DNA of 41,076 nt, from assembly GCA_002687015.1 (NCBI GenBank), contig NYZB01000269.1:1-41076 (forward strand), given 5' to 3'. The translations under genes were made by a program, and so were the position numbers. The notes under the pieces were generated by a model. That model was not told the DNA's origin. It did no database searches and saw nothing but the letters and a program-made list of their open reading frames with translations. This document shows, piece by piece, positions 16,413 through 24,809 of the stretch (the stretch's first letter is position 1; each line of letters begins with the position of its first letter). Source of the stretch: Deltaproteobacteria bacterium (GTDB lineage: Bacteria; Myxococcota_A; UBA9160; UBA6930).

Positions 16413-17384
16413 ATGGCGAACAACGACCATTTCGTGGCGCTGTCCGAGTGCCACTTTATGAACCCGGTCACCATGGCCGAAATCAGCTACTACCCCAACA
16501 CCGAGCGATGGTGGGCGAGCGTCGACGGCGTGATGCGCGCCTGGTCGGGCCGGGATCTCTCGGGCGAGTGGCCCCATCCCATCGCCAGCGAGCTGATCAA
16601 GTACATGGACGAGGCGGGCGTCGACGTCTGCTTCGCCCTGCGCGAAGGGATGATGGACATCAGCGGCCACACCGTGTCGCTCTCCACCAACGCCTTCATG
16701 CTGCAGCAGATCGAGCCCTATCCCGATCGCATGTACCTCGAGGCGATGGTGGGCCCCATCATCCGACGCGGCCTCGACCACGCCATCTGGGAGCTCGAGC
16801 ACCTCGTCAAGGAGTGCAACGCCAAGCTCTGCAAGGTGTACCAGCCCGAAGACGACGGCCCCCTGGACGATAGGCGGATGTGGCCCTTCTACGAGAAGGC
16901 CTGCGAGCTCGACATCGCGCTGACCGTCCATACCGGCATGTCCTACGTGGTCCCGCAGCCGAACGCCCACACCATGCCCAACACGCTCGATCGGGTGCTG
17001 CTCGACTTCCCCGAGCTCAAGATGATCGCCTATCACATGGGCTGGCCGAACACCGAGGAGCTGATCGGGCTCGCGGGCAAGCACCAGAACCTCTACCTGA
17101 GCATGTCCGGTATCGCCGGCTGGTACGAGCGCTCGCGCTACCGCGGCTACCACGCGATCGGTACGGCGCTGCAGTGGGTGGACCCGAGCAAGATCGTGAT
17201 GGGCCTCGACCTGCCCTTCGACGACACCAAGCGGGTGGTCGACTGGGCGAGGAACCTGCAGATCCCCGAGGAGCTGCAGAAGAACTACGGCTACCCGGAG
17301 ATCACCGACGAGATGCGGGCGGGCTTCCTCGGCCTGAACCTGGCGCGGCTTGCGAAGATCGAGCCGACCAAGAGGGTCAAGTGA
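16413..17384 (+). CDS. Amidohydrolase family 2 (TIM-barrel metal-dependent hydrolase)
   Basis: A 323-residue protein of the amidohydrolase-2 group (ACMSD/gamma-resorcylate decarboxylase-like). Recognisable features are a first-strand His in SECHFMNP (12-19, where HxH is usual but the second His is Met), the His of ALTVHTGM, the His of IAYHMGWP and the late Asp of MGLDLPF. Members are metal-dependent decarboxylases, lactonases or hydrolases; the altered first motif may mean a changed or weaker metal site. AAGGAG precedes the ATG at 13 bases. It lies 12 bases after the molybdenum subunit gene and 16 bases before the thiolase-fold gene, so it is in the same operon. The reaction cannot be inferred further. 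Confidence 0.75.
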   Translation: MANNDHFVALSECHFMNPVTMAEISYYPNTERWWASVDGVMRAWSGRDLSGEWPHPIASELIKYMDEAGVDVCFALREGMMDISGHTVSLSTNAFMLQQIEPYPDRMYLEAMVGPIIRRGLDHAIWELEHLVKECNAKLCKVYQPEDDGPLDDRRMWPFYEKACELDIALTVHTGMSYVVPQPNAHTMPNTLDRVLLDFPELKMIAYHMGWPNTEELIGLAGKHQNLYLSMSGIAGWYERSRYRGYHAIGTALQWVDPSKIVMGLDLPFDDTKRVVDWARNLQIPEELQKNYGYPEITDEMRAGFLGLNLARLAKIEPTKRVK

Positions 17385-17400
17385 GGAGAGGATCCAGCGC

Positions 17401-18564
17401 GTGACGGACGAGGCCTGCATCGTCGGGATCGGCGAGACCGCCTACGTGCGGAAGCCGGGCTCGGGCTTGAGCCTGCTGGGGCTGCAGCTCCAGGCGGCGG
17501 TGCGCGCCATCGAGGATGCCGGGCTCACGGGAAGGCAGATCGACGGGATCATGCCCTTCCCCAACCTGGGCCACGCCGAGAGCTTCGCCGCCAACCTCGG
17601 CTGCGAGAACCTGCGCTTCCAGTCGATCGTCTGGATGGGCGGCGCCGCCCCCGTGGCTTCGCTGCGGGTCGCGGCCGCCGCTGTCCGGCAGGGGCTTGCC
17701 GACCACGTGCTGATCCCCGGCGGGTGGAACGGCTACTCGGGTGCCCGTGCGCGCCAGACCGTGGCCGAGGACGTCTCGTCGCTTCCCGGAGGCGCCATCG
17801 CGCGCGACTACTACCTGCCCTTCGGTTTCTCGGCTCCGCCCCAGTGGTATTCGGTGATGGCCCGCCGGCACATGCACGAGTTCGGGACCCGCGCCGAGCA
17901 GCTCGGCTGCATCGCGGTGGCCATGCGCAAGCATGCCCAGCTCAATCCGAATGCCGTGATGAAGGCGCGCCCGATGAGCATCGAGGACTACCTGGCCTCG
18001 CCGATGCTGGCGGATCCCTACCGCTTCTTCGACTGCTGCCTCGAGACCGATGGGGCTGCGGCGGTGGTGGTGACCACTCCCGAACGCGCACGGGACCTCG
18101 GCAAGGAGCCCGTCTTCATCATGAGTGCGGCGGCCGGCCAGCCCTGCCCGGCAGATGAGATCACCAATCGGAAGGACATCTTCCAGACCGGTCTGAGCCT
18201 GGCCGCACCCGAGGCCTTCGGTCGGGCCGGGATCTCGCCTGGGGACGTGGACTTCGCCCAGATCTACGATTGCTTCACCTTCGAAGTGCTCCAACAGCTG
18301 GAGGAGGCGGGCTTCTGCAAGCGCGGTGAGGGCGGCGCCTTCGTCGAGGGGGGCCGCATCGAGCTGGGTGGAGAGCTCCCCGTGAACACGCACGGCGGGC
18401 TCCTCTCCGAGGCTCACGTTCTCGGGTTGAACCACATCGTCGAGGCCGTCCGACAGCTTCGCGGCGATGCCGGCGAGCGCCAGGTGGCAGAGGCCGAGGT
18501 CGGCGTGGTGACGGGCTGGGGCGATTTCGGCGACGGCAGCATCGCCATCCTGCGCCGCGCGTGA
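17401..18564 (+). CDS. Thiolase-fold protein lacking the catalytic Cys (Ltp2-like aldolase candidate)
   Basis: A 387-residue protein of the SCP-x/lipid-transfer thiolase family. The position of the nucleophilic Cys (normally in a GCAxG or ACGSG segment) reads VWMGGAAPVAS (77-87), so it cannot be a normal thiolase. The segment IYDCFTFEVLQQLEEAGFC (288-306) followed by RGEGGAFVEGG is the hallmark of Ltp2-type proteins. These form a complex with a DUF35 partner and carry out a retro-aldol cleavage that releases a short side chain from a steroid CoA ester. A DUF35 gene lies 10 bases downstream, as expected. The His in SEAHVLGLNH (336-345) replaces the usual GHPxGATG. Start is the GTG at 17401. 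The substrate is unknown. Confidence 0.8.
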   Translation: MTDEACIVGIGETAYVRKPGSGLSLLGLQLQAAVRAIEDAGLTGRQIDGIMPFPNLGHAESFAANLGCENLRFQSIVWMGGAAPVASLRVAAAAVRQGLADHVLIPGGWNGYSGARARQTVAEDVSSLPGGAIARDYYLPFGFSAPPQWYSVMARRHMHEFGTRAEQLGCIAVAMRKHAQLNPNAVMKARPMSIEDYLASPMLADPYRFFDCCLETDGAAAVVVTTPERARDLGKEPVFIMSAAAGQPCPADEITNRKDIFQTGLSLAAPEAFGRAGISPGDVDFAQIYDCFTFEVLQQLEEAGFCKRGEGGAFVEGGRIELGGELPVNTHGGLLSEAHVLGLNHIVEAVRQLRGDAGERQVAEAEVGVVTGWGDFGDGSIAILRRA

Positions 18565-18574
18565 GTGGAGAGAG

Positions 18575-19003
18575 ATGGTGAACCAGGGCGAGACAGGAAT
18601 CCCCAGACCTCTTCCCGAGCTCGAGGGTCTCTCCGGGGACTTCTACGGGTATTGCAGGGATCGCGAGCTCCGCTTCCAACGCTGCAGCGACTGCGGACAG
18701 TGGCGGCACGTGCCGCGGGAGATGTGCGCCGAGTGCGGCTCCTGGAACTGGGAGGGGGAGCGCTCGAGCGGGCGGGGACGGGTCTTCACGTGGACGGTGG
18801 TCGCCCGGGCCCTTCACCCGGCCTTCCAGGATGCCTGCCCCTATGCGCCGGTCGTCATCGAGATGGAAGAAGGCGTGCGGGTCCTGAGCGAGATGACGGA
18901 CTGTGCGCCCGAGGAGCTGGAGATCGACCTACCCGTCGAGGTGGTCTTCGAGGACGTGAACGAGGACGTCACGCTGCCGAAGTTCCGGCGCACCGCGTCC
19001 TGA
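18575..19003 (+). CDS. DUF35 OB-fold / zinc-ribbon acyl-CoA-associated protein
   Basis: A 142-residue DUF35 protein. The rubredoxin-like zinc ribbon C37-x2-C40...C51-x2-C54 (CSDC and CAEC) is followed by an OB-fold domain with the typical VFTWTVV strand and PYAPVVIEMEEGVRVLSEM segment. DUF35 proteins bind acyl-CoA and pair with thiolase-fold enzymes; ChsH2-type members complete the Ltp2 retro-aldolase. The preceding Cys-less thiolase-fold gene is therefore its probable partner. The ATG at 18575 has a purine-rich GTGGAGAGAG just before it. A second DUF35 gene occurs at 36227. Confidence 0.88.
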   Translation: MVNQGETGIPRPLPELEGLSGDFYGYCRDRELRFQRCSDCGQWRHVPREMCAECGSWNWEGERSSGRGRVFTWTVVARALHPAFQDACPYAPVVIEMEEGVRVLSEMTDCAPEELEIDLPVEVVFEDVNEDVTLPKFRRTAS

Positions 19004-19050
19004 CCGACGCCGGACTTCGAGAGGTCCGCAACACCCAGGGAGCCGATCCA

Positions 19051-19824
19051 TTGGAACTACCCTCCACCGTTTCGTACGAGTGCAAGGACCACATCGCGGT
19101 CGTTACCATCGACCGACCCGATGCTCTGAACTCCCTCACGGCCGAGATGCTGACGGGGATCGAGGACGCCATGACGGCCTTCCAGGCCGACCCGGATCTC
19201 TGGGTGGCCATCCTCACCGCCGCGGGCGACAAGGCCTTCTCCTCCGGGCTCGACCTGAAGGAGGCGGCCCCCATGCTGACGGGCGGCGACAGCCTGGGCT
19301 TCGACGACACGACCAAGCGCCAGTTCTCCGACGTCTTCAAGCCGATCATCTGCGCGGTCAACGGCTTCTGCATCGCCGGCGGGATGGAGATGCTGCTCGG
19401 GACCGATCTCCGCATCGCCGCCGAGCACGCGACCTTCGGCCTGGGCGAGGTGCGCTGGGGCCTGGTGCCGCTCGGCGGGACCCACGTCCGGCTTCCGCGC
19501 CAGATCCCCTGGGCCATGTCGATGCAGCTGCTGCTGACGGGCAAGCCGATCAGCGCCCAGCGCGCCTACGAGGTGGGGCTGATCAACGAGGTCGTGTCCC
19601 CCGAGGAGCTCATGCCCACCGCGCGGAAATGGGCGGAGAACCTCTGCAAGAACGGCCCCCTCGCGATGCGCACGGCCAAGGAGATCGCGGTCCGCTCCCT
19701 CGAGCTCGAGTCGGGCTTCGTGCTCGAGAAGGCCCTGGGCGCCCGGGTCCTCGGCTCCCAGGACGCCAAGGAAGGGCCTGCGGCCTTCGCCGAGAAGCGA
19801 AAGCCGCGTTTCACGGGAAGCTGA
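19051..19824 (+). CDS. Enoyl-CoA hydratase (crotonase family)
   Basis: A 257-residue crotonase of normal size. Both catalytic glutamates are in place: Glu113 in GGMEMLLGTD and Glu133 in FGLGEVRWG, with the oxyanion-hole segments around AFSSGLDLK (62-70). It should hydrate a trans-2-enoyl-CoA to the 3-hydroxyacyl-CoA. The start is a TTG at 19051 with AGGGAG about eight bases upstream, 47 bases after the DUF35 stop; no ATG is closer to the conserved N-terminus (STVSYECKDHIAVVTIDRP). The following gene begins one base after its stop region. It is likely the hydration step acting between the dehydrogenase and the retro-aldolase. Confidence 0.88.
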   Translation: MELPSTVSYECKDHIAVVTIDRPDALNSLTAEMLTGIEDAMTAFQADPDLWVAILTAAGDKAFSSGLDLKEAAPMLTGGDSLGFDDTTKRQFSDVFKPIICAVNGFCIAGGMEMLLGTDLRIAAEHATFGLGEVRWGLVPLGGTHVRLPRQIPWAMSMQLLLTGKPISAQRAYEVGLINEVVSPEELMPTARKWAENLCKNGPLAMRTAKEIAVRSLELESGFVLEKALGARVLGSQDAKEGPAAFAEKRKPRFTGS

Positions 19825-19825
19825 G

Positions 19826-22756
19826 GTGGGAGTGGACGCCAATCGCACGGGAAGCGCCGGCATCAGCCGCCGGGACTTCCTCTGGGGCTCCGGAGCGACC
19901 GTCGTGCTCGCCCTGGGCCAGCTCCGGTGTCGGGATGCAGAGCAGGCCGCGTCGCTCCCTCCCCCGGCTCCCGGCATCCCGCCGGAGTACGGAGATTGGC
20001 GGGATCTCTATCGCCAGCGTTGGACCTGGGATCGCATCTCCAAGAGCACCCACTACGTCAACTGCGCCTACCAACGCGGCTGTGCCTGGAACGTCTACGT
20101 GAAGGACGGCGTGGTCTGGCGCGAGGAGCAGGTCGGCGACTATCCGCAGACCAACCCCGAAGTGCCCGACTTCAACCCGCGCGGCTGCCAGAAGGGTGCC
20201 TGCTACAGCGATCGCATGCACGACCCGTCGCGCCTGCTGCACCCCATGAAGCGGATCGGTGAGCGCGGTGAGGGGCGCTGGAAGCGCATCTCCTGGGAAG
20301 AGGGGCTGCGCGAGGTCGCCGATGCCGCCATCGACGCCATGGTCGAGGACGGACCGGGCTCGATCATCTGGGACATGGGAAGCGCGGTGACCAACGGCTG
20401 CCACGGTCTCGGGCTGACCCGCACGGTATCCGTGCTCGACACGCCGATGCTCGAGACGAACACCGAGATCGGCGACCACTATCCGGGCGCCACCGTCACG
20501 ACCGGGAAGATCTGCTTCACCGGCTCCTTCGACGATCTCTTCTACTCCGACCTGATCTTGATCTGGGGTGGCAACCCCAACTACACGCAGATCCCCAACG
20601 TCCACTTCATCAACGAGGCGCGCTATCACGGGGCCAGCGTGGTGGCGATCACGCCGGACTACAACGCCTCCTGCATCCATGCAGACGAGTGGGTGCCGGT
20701 GAAGATGGGAAGCGACGCGGCTCTGGGCCTGGCTCTGGCCCAGGTGATGGTCGAGGAGGAGATCTTCGACCGTCGCTTCGTCGTCGAGCAGTCCGATCTG
20801 CCCTTCCTGGTGCGCCAGGACAACGGCCTCTTCCTGCGCGAGAGCGACCTGGAGGAGGGCGGCCGGGAAGACGCCTTCTACGTCTTCGACCGGAAGGCCG
20901 CGAAGGTGGCTCCGGCCCCGCGATCGACCCTGGCTCTTGGCGGCCTCGACCCCAGCCTCGAAGGCGAGTACCGGGTGCAGACGCGCGACGGAGAGGTCGG
21001 CGTGACCCCGGTCTTCGCCCTGCTGAAGAGACGGCTCGCAGAGTACACCCCCGAGCAGGCTGCCGAGATCACGGGGACGCCCCCGAAGCAGATCCGGAAG
21101 CTCGCGCGGGCCCTGGCCAAGGCCAGGGCGGCCAGTGCCATCACCCAGACGAACTTCTCCAAGTACTACCACGGCATGGAGATGGAGCGGGGTCTGATCC
21201 TGGCCTTCACGCTGGCGGGCCAGATCGGGAAGAAGGGAGCCGGAATCGCGGCCTTCCCCTACCTCTCGATTGCGGGTCCCGATGCCCTGGCCGTCGCGAA
21301 CGGCAGCCTGCCTCCCAAGCTCGGTCTCGCCGCCCTCGGCATCCAGTCGCTTCCCGCGATGGCCACGATGAAGCTGGACGGGTACTCGGAGGAGATGATG
21401 ATCTCCGCCCTGAGTCGCCTGGAGTACAAGTCGGGGCGCTACCTCGCCACGCCGCTCTGGCTCTACATGTACGGCGGGCTCGAGGAGCTCTACGGGAGCG
21501 CCAGGCGTTGGGATCCCTCGCTGCCGCGCGAGTTCAAGGAGTACTTCGACGAGGCGGTGGCGAAGGGATGGCAGGTGGTTCCCACGACGCGCCCCCGCAT
21601 CGTCTTCGAGGTCGGTGGCAATCTCCTGCGAAGGGTGCGCGGCTACGACCGGATGATCGACGGGCTGCTCCCGAATCTCGATCTGCTCGTCACCGTCGAC
21701 TGGCGGATGAGCAACACGGCCCGCTTCAGCGACTACGTGTTCCCCGCCGCAGGCTGGTACGAGAAGGACGACCTCACCTGGGGATCGCCCATCACGCCCT
21801 TCTGCCACGTGACGACCCGCGCCGTCGAGCCCCTGGGCGAGTCGAAGCCCGACTGGGAGTTCCACTGCCTCTTCCTCAAGACCCTGCAGCAGCGTGCCAT
21901 CGAGCGGGGCATCACCGAATTCGTGGATCGAGCGGGAGAGACGCGGCGTCTGGATCGCGTGTACGACGAGTTCACCTTCGGCGGGCGTTTCACGGAGGAG
22001 AACACCGAGGAGTTCCTCGACGAGATGCTCTCCGTCACCACCAATCTCGGTGATGTGCGATGGGAGGAGATCAAGGAGAAGGGCTACGCCCGCTACACGG
22101 GTGTAGGCATGAGCCCCTCCCAGATCAACCACGCCACCGACATCGAGCCGGACCAGACGATCACGGCGAACACCTGGCAGGTGCAGAAGAAGCAGCCCTG
22201 GCCCACGCTGACCCGACGAATGCAGTTCTACATCGATCATCCCTACTTCCTGGAGATGAAGGAGGAGCTGCCCGTCCACAAGGACAACCCGAAGCTGGGC
22301 GGGGACTACCCCCTCGAGATGACGGGAGGCCACGACCGCTGGTCGATTCACGCTTCGTGGCGCGACAACGAGCCCCTTCTCCAGCTGCAGCGCGGCGAGC
22401 CGGTCGTCTTCATCGGCGAGGAGGATGCCGGCCTGCGCGGGATCGGGGACGGGGCCAAGGTGCGCCTCTACAACGACCTGGGCTCCTTCGAGATCCAGGC
22501 CAAGGTCACGCCCTCCCTGCATCCGGGACAGGTGGTCGTCTACCACGCCTGGGAGCCCTTCCAGTTCAAGGATGGCAAGTCCCATCAATCGCTGATTCCG
22601 AGCCCCATGAACCCGATCCACCTGGCGGGCGGCTACTTCCAGCTCCAACCGACGCTCCTGATGGGCGAACCCGGCTGCCCGGACCGCGGGACCCGGGTCG
22701 AGGTGGAGCTGCTGCAAGGGGCCGGGCGCTCGCAAAACCTAGGAGAAGCCACATGA
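19826..22756 (+). CDS. Exported DMSO-reductase family molybdoenzyme catalytic subunit (S25DH/EbdA-like)
   Basis: A 976-residue Mo-bis-MGD enzyme of the type II DMSO-reductase group. A twin-arginine signal is clear (SRRDFLWGSGA, 14-24). The N-terminal cluster motif has the class II His ligand: H76-x3-C80-x5-C86-x34-C121, followed by GCQKGAC. Asp217 in IGDHYPGATV is the probable Mo ligand. The string FNPRGCQKGACYSDRM and the overall layout are close to ethylbenzene dehydrogenase and steroid C25 dehydrogenase alpha subunits, which hydroxylate hydrocarbons with water in the periplasm. No iron-sulfur beta, haem gamma or chaperone gene is adjacent; the next gene, an acyl-CoA dehydrogenase, overlaps it by four bases (ATGA). 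The start is GTG 19826, or GTG 19832. Confidence 0.85.
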   Translation: MGVDANRTGSAGISRRDFLWGSGATVVLALGQLRCRDAEQAASLPPPAPGIPPEYGDWRDLYRQRWTWDRISKSTHYVNCAYQRGCAWNVYVKDGVVWREEQVGDYPQTNPEVPDFNPRGCQKGACYSDRMHDPSRLLHPMKRIGERGEGRWKRISWEEGLREVADAAIDAMVEDGPGSIIWDMGSAVTNGCHGLGLTRTVSVLDTPMLETNTEIGDHYPGATVTTGKICFTGSFDDLFYSDLILIWGGNPNYTQIPNVHFINEARYHGASVVAITPDYNASCIHADEWVPVKMGSDAALGLALAQVMVEEEIFDRRFVVEQSDLPFLVRQDNGLFLRESDLEEGGREDAFYVFDRKAAKVAPAPRSTLALGGLDPSLEGEYRVQTRDGEVGVTPVFALLKRRLAEYTPEQAAEITGTPPKQIRKLARALAKARAASAITQTNFSKYYHGMEMERGLILAFTLAGQIGKKGAGIAAFPYLSIAGPDALAVANGSLPPKLGLAALGIQSLPAMATMKLDGYSEEMMISALSRLEYKSGRYLATPLWLYMYGGLEELYGSARRWDPSLPREFKEYFDEAVAKGWQVVPTTRPRIVFEVGGNLLRRVRGYDRMIDGLLPNLDLLVTVDWRMSNTARFSDYVFPAAGWYEKDDLTWGSPITPFCHVTTRAVEPLGESKPDWEFHCLFLKTLQQRAIERGITEFVDRAGETRRLDRVYDEFTFGGRFTEENTEEFLDEMLSVTTNLGDVRWEEIKEKGYARYTGVGMSPSQINHATDIEPDQTITANTWQVQKKQPWPTLTRRMQFYIDHPYFLEMKEELPVHKDNPKLGGDYPLEMTGGHDRWSIHASWRDNEPLLQLQRGEPVVFIGEEDAGLRGIGDGAKVRLYNDLGSFEIQAKVTPSLHPGQVVVYHAWEPFQFKDGKSHQSLIPSPMNPIHLAGGYFQLQPTLLMGEPGCPDRGTRVEVELLQGAGRSQNLGEAT

Positions 22757-23958
22757 CGACCTATCACCTGGATTCCGCACTCAGTGACGACATGAAGCAG
22801 GTGCGGGACACCGTTCATCGCTTCGCCGTGGAGGTGATGCGGCCCGCCGCGGCGGAGCTCGATCGGATGTCCGATGCCTCGGACGTGGTCGCGCCCGACT
22901 CGGTGCTCTGGAAGGTCATGGATCGCTACAAGGAGCTGGGCATTGGCGACCCCAGCAAGTACGACCCGGACCTGAGCCCCGCGGAGCGCGCCCTGCTGCA
23001 CGCGGTGGTCCTGGAGGAGCTCAGCTGGGGGGATGTGGGGCTGGCCATCTCGGTCGGGCTCTGCGACACCATCGCGCCCTGGGCGCTGGGCTTCGGGAGG
23101 CAGGAGGCCTACGAGTACTTCAGCAAGCGGGAGGACATCGGCTGTCTGGCCCTGACGGAGCCCGACCATGGCAGCGATCACGTCGGGTTCACGGAGCCCA
23201 TCTTCAGTGATCCGGCGGTTCGGCCGAGCTGCCGCGCCCGCCGCGAGGGCAACGAGTACGTGATCAACGGGCAGAAGGCCGCCTGGGTCTCGAACGGCAC
23301 GATCGCGACGGCGGCCGCGCTCTTCTGCACGATGGAGGACTCGAAGGACGGCCTGAAGGGTGGGGCGGCCTTCCTGGTTCCTCTCGAGCTCCCCGGTGTC
23401 AGCCGCGGAAAGCCCCTCGACAAGATCGGACAGCGCTCCCTCAACCAGGGCGAGATCTTCTTCAGCGACGTGCGGGTCCCGGAGGCCTTCATGCTGATCG
23501 AGGGCCCCGACGCCTACGGGATGGTGTGGGAGATGGTGCTCAAGCAGGCCAACTCCGCCATGGGGCAGCAGTTCGTCGGGGTGGCCCGAGCGGCCCTGGA
23601 CCACGCGGTCGCCTACGCGAAGGAGCGCGTCCAGGGCGGGGTACCCATCATCCAACACCAGGGTGTGAAGGCGCGCCTGTTCCGGATGTTCTCCAAGGTC
23701 GAGGCGGCTCGCGCGCTCGCGCGACGCGTGGCCGTCGAGGCCGCGGTCGCCGACATCCCCTTCCAGCACGCCGCGGCGTCCAAGATCGTCTGCACGCAGA
23801 CCGCCTACGAAGTGGCGCACGATGCGGTCCAGATCTTCGGCGGAAACGGGCTGGCGCGCGAGTACCCGGTGGAGAAGCTCTTCCGGGATGCCCGCGCTTC
23901 GCTCATCGAGGACGGTGAGAACGATTTCCTGGGTCTGATGGCGGCTTCCCGCCTCTGA
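22753..23958 (+). CDS. Acyl-CoA dehydrogenase, catalytic Glu position occupied by Asp
   Basis: A 401-residue FAD enzyme that would introduce a double bond into an acyl-CoA and pass electrons to ETF. The signature stretches LALTEPDHGSDH, VINGQKAAWVSNG and FGGNGLAREYPVEKLFRDAR are present. In medium-chain enzymes the base is Glu in a YEGT motif near the C-terminus; here the aligned sequence is IEDGEN, placing Asp387 at that point. Asp at this position is known in alicyclic acyl-CoA dehydrogenases that do 1,4-elimination on cyclohexenecarboxyl-CoA, so a ring substrate is conceivable. The ATG overlaps the stop of the molybdoenzyme gene. The open frame upstream of this ATG is a shadow. Confidence 0.9.
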   Translation: MTTYHLDSALSDDMKQVRDTVHRFAVEVMRPAAAELDRMSDASDVVAPDSVLWKVMDRYKELGIGDPSKYDPDLSPAERALLHAVVLEELSWGDVGLAISVGLCDTIAPWALGFGRQEAYEYFSKREDIGCLALTEPDHGSDHVGFTEPIFSDPAVRPSCRARREGNEYVINGQKAAWVSNGTIATAAALFCTMEDSKDGLKGGAAFLVPLELPGVSRGKPLDKIGQRSLNQGEIFFSDVRVPEAFMLIEGPDAYGMVWEMVLKQANSAMGQQFVGVARAALDHAVAYAKERVQGGVPIIQHQGVKARLFRMFSKVEAARALARRVAVEAAVADIPFQHAAASKIVCTQTAYEVAHDAVQIFGGNGLAREYPVEKLFRDARASLIEDGENDFLGLMAASRL

Positions 23959-23986
23959 TCCGAACGCAAGCAGAGAGGCCAACGAG

Positions 23987-24775
23987 ATGGAACTGAGAGA
24001 AGCCATTGGGGACCGTCGCTCGATCCGATATCTGGATCCCGATCGTCCCGTGGAGCTGGAGAAGATCCAGCGCATGCTGGAGGCCGCGCGCATCGCCTCC
24101 CACTTCGGAAACAACAATGCGGTCCGCGCGTTGGTGGTCCACCGCGAGAGCGCCACCAGCGAGCAGATCGCATCCCTGCCCTCTCCTGTGGGCGGCTTCC
24201 AGATGCAGCTCGCCCCGGTGATCATCCTCTGGTACGTCGAGGGCAACGCCATGGACGAGGCCGGTCAGCGCCTGCGCGAGCTGGTCCATTGCGGCGCTCT
24301 GGGCTACGGCCCGGGCAAGCTCAAGGAGCTCGAAGAGACCCTGGTGCCGCTCTTCGACCGCATCGGCGAGGCCCTCAAGGGCCCGGGCATGGTGGACATG
24401 GACCTGGGTCAGGCCGTGGCGCAGGCAACGCTGGTGGCCGTGGAGCAGGGGCTCGGCACCTGCTGTCAGGGGTCCGCCGAATGGGCCAAGGTCGAGGCCG
24501 CGTTCGGGCTGCCGGAGAGCTGCCGCATCGTCGTGGCACAGACCGTGGGCTATCCCCTGGAGAGCCGGAATGCCGGAGGCCAGCGCCCGCGCCTGCCCTT
24601 CGAGGATCTCTTCCAGCTCAACTCCTGCGACCGTCCCTTCCCCCGCTCGCAGGAGGTGGTGGAGGAGCTGACCCGGGAGAAGCTGCTCCAAGCTCCGGCG
24701 CCCCTGCTGGGACGAGAGGAAGAGATCGAAGGCATCAGGGAGCGCTACAAGCTGCCCGGCTCGGGAATGATCTAG
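23987..24775 (+). CDS. Nitroreductase-family flavoprotein
   Basis: A 262-residue protein with the nitroreductase fold start: AIGDRRSIRYLDPDRPVELE (6-25), where the RRSxR motif contacts the FMN phosphate, and EAARIASHFGNNNAVR (32-47). The second FMN segment (AVAQATLVAVEQGLGTCCQG, 145-164) is also typical. Family members reduce nitro groups, quinones or enoyl bonds, or act as ring dehydrogenases on CoA esters. The C-terminal 50 residues are longer than in minimal nitroreductases and end in an amphipathic basic tail. It sits between the acyl-CoA dehydrogenase and a thiolase on the same strand, so a redox step on a CoA-bound intermediate is more likely than detoxification. Confidence 0.75.
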   Translation: MELREAIGDRRSIRYLDPDRPVELEKIQRMLEAARIASHFGNNNAVRALVVHRESATSEQIASLPSPVGGFQMQLAPVIILWYVEGNAMDEAGQRLRELVHCGALGYGPGKLKELEETLVPLFDRIGEALKGPGMVDMDLGQAVAQATLVAVEQGLGTCCQGSAEWAKVEAAFGLPESCRIVVAQTVGYPLESRNAGGQRPRLPFEDLFQLNSCDRPFPRSQEVVEELTREKLLQAPAPLLGREEEIEGIRERYKLPGSGMI

Positions 24776-24809
24776 AGCGGGTGGCGAACCCCGCCCAGGA
24801 GGTATTGAC

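Noticed and set aside
16413-17384. Loss of the second His of the HxH motif in the amidohydrolase as a sign of inactivity
   Set aside because: Many amidohydrolase-2 proteins vary at this position (DxHxxE types), so the change alone does not show loss of function.
13266-22735. Very long open frames on the minus strand opposite the molybdenum enzyme genes (about 770 and 970 codons)
   Set aside because: They are mirror frames of strongly coding GC-rich genes: His/Arg/Gly/Val-rich, no family resemblance, no ribosome sites. The plus-strand proteins carry all the motifs.
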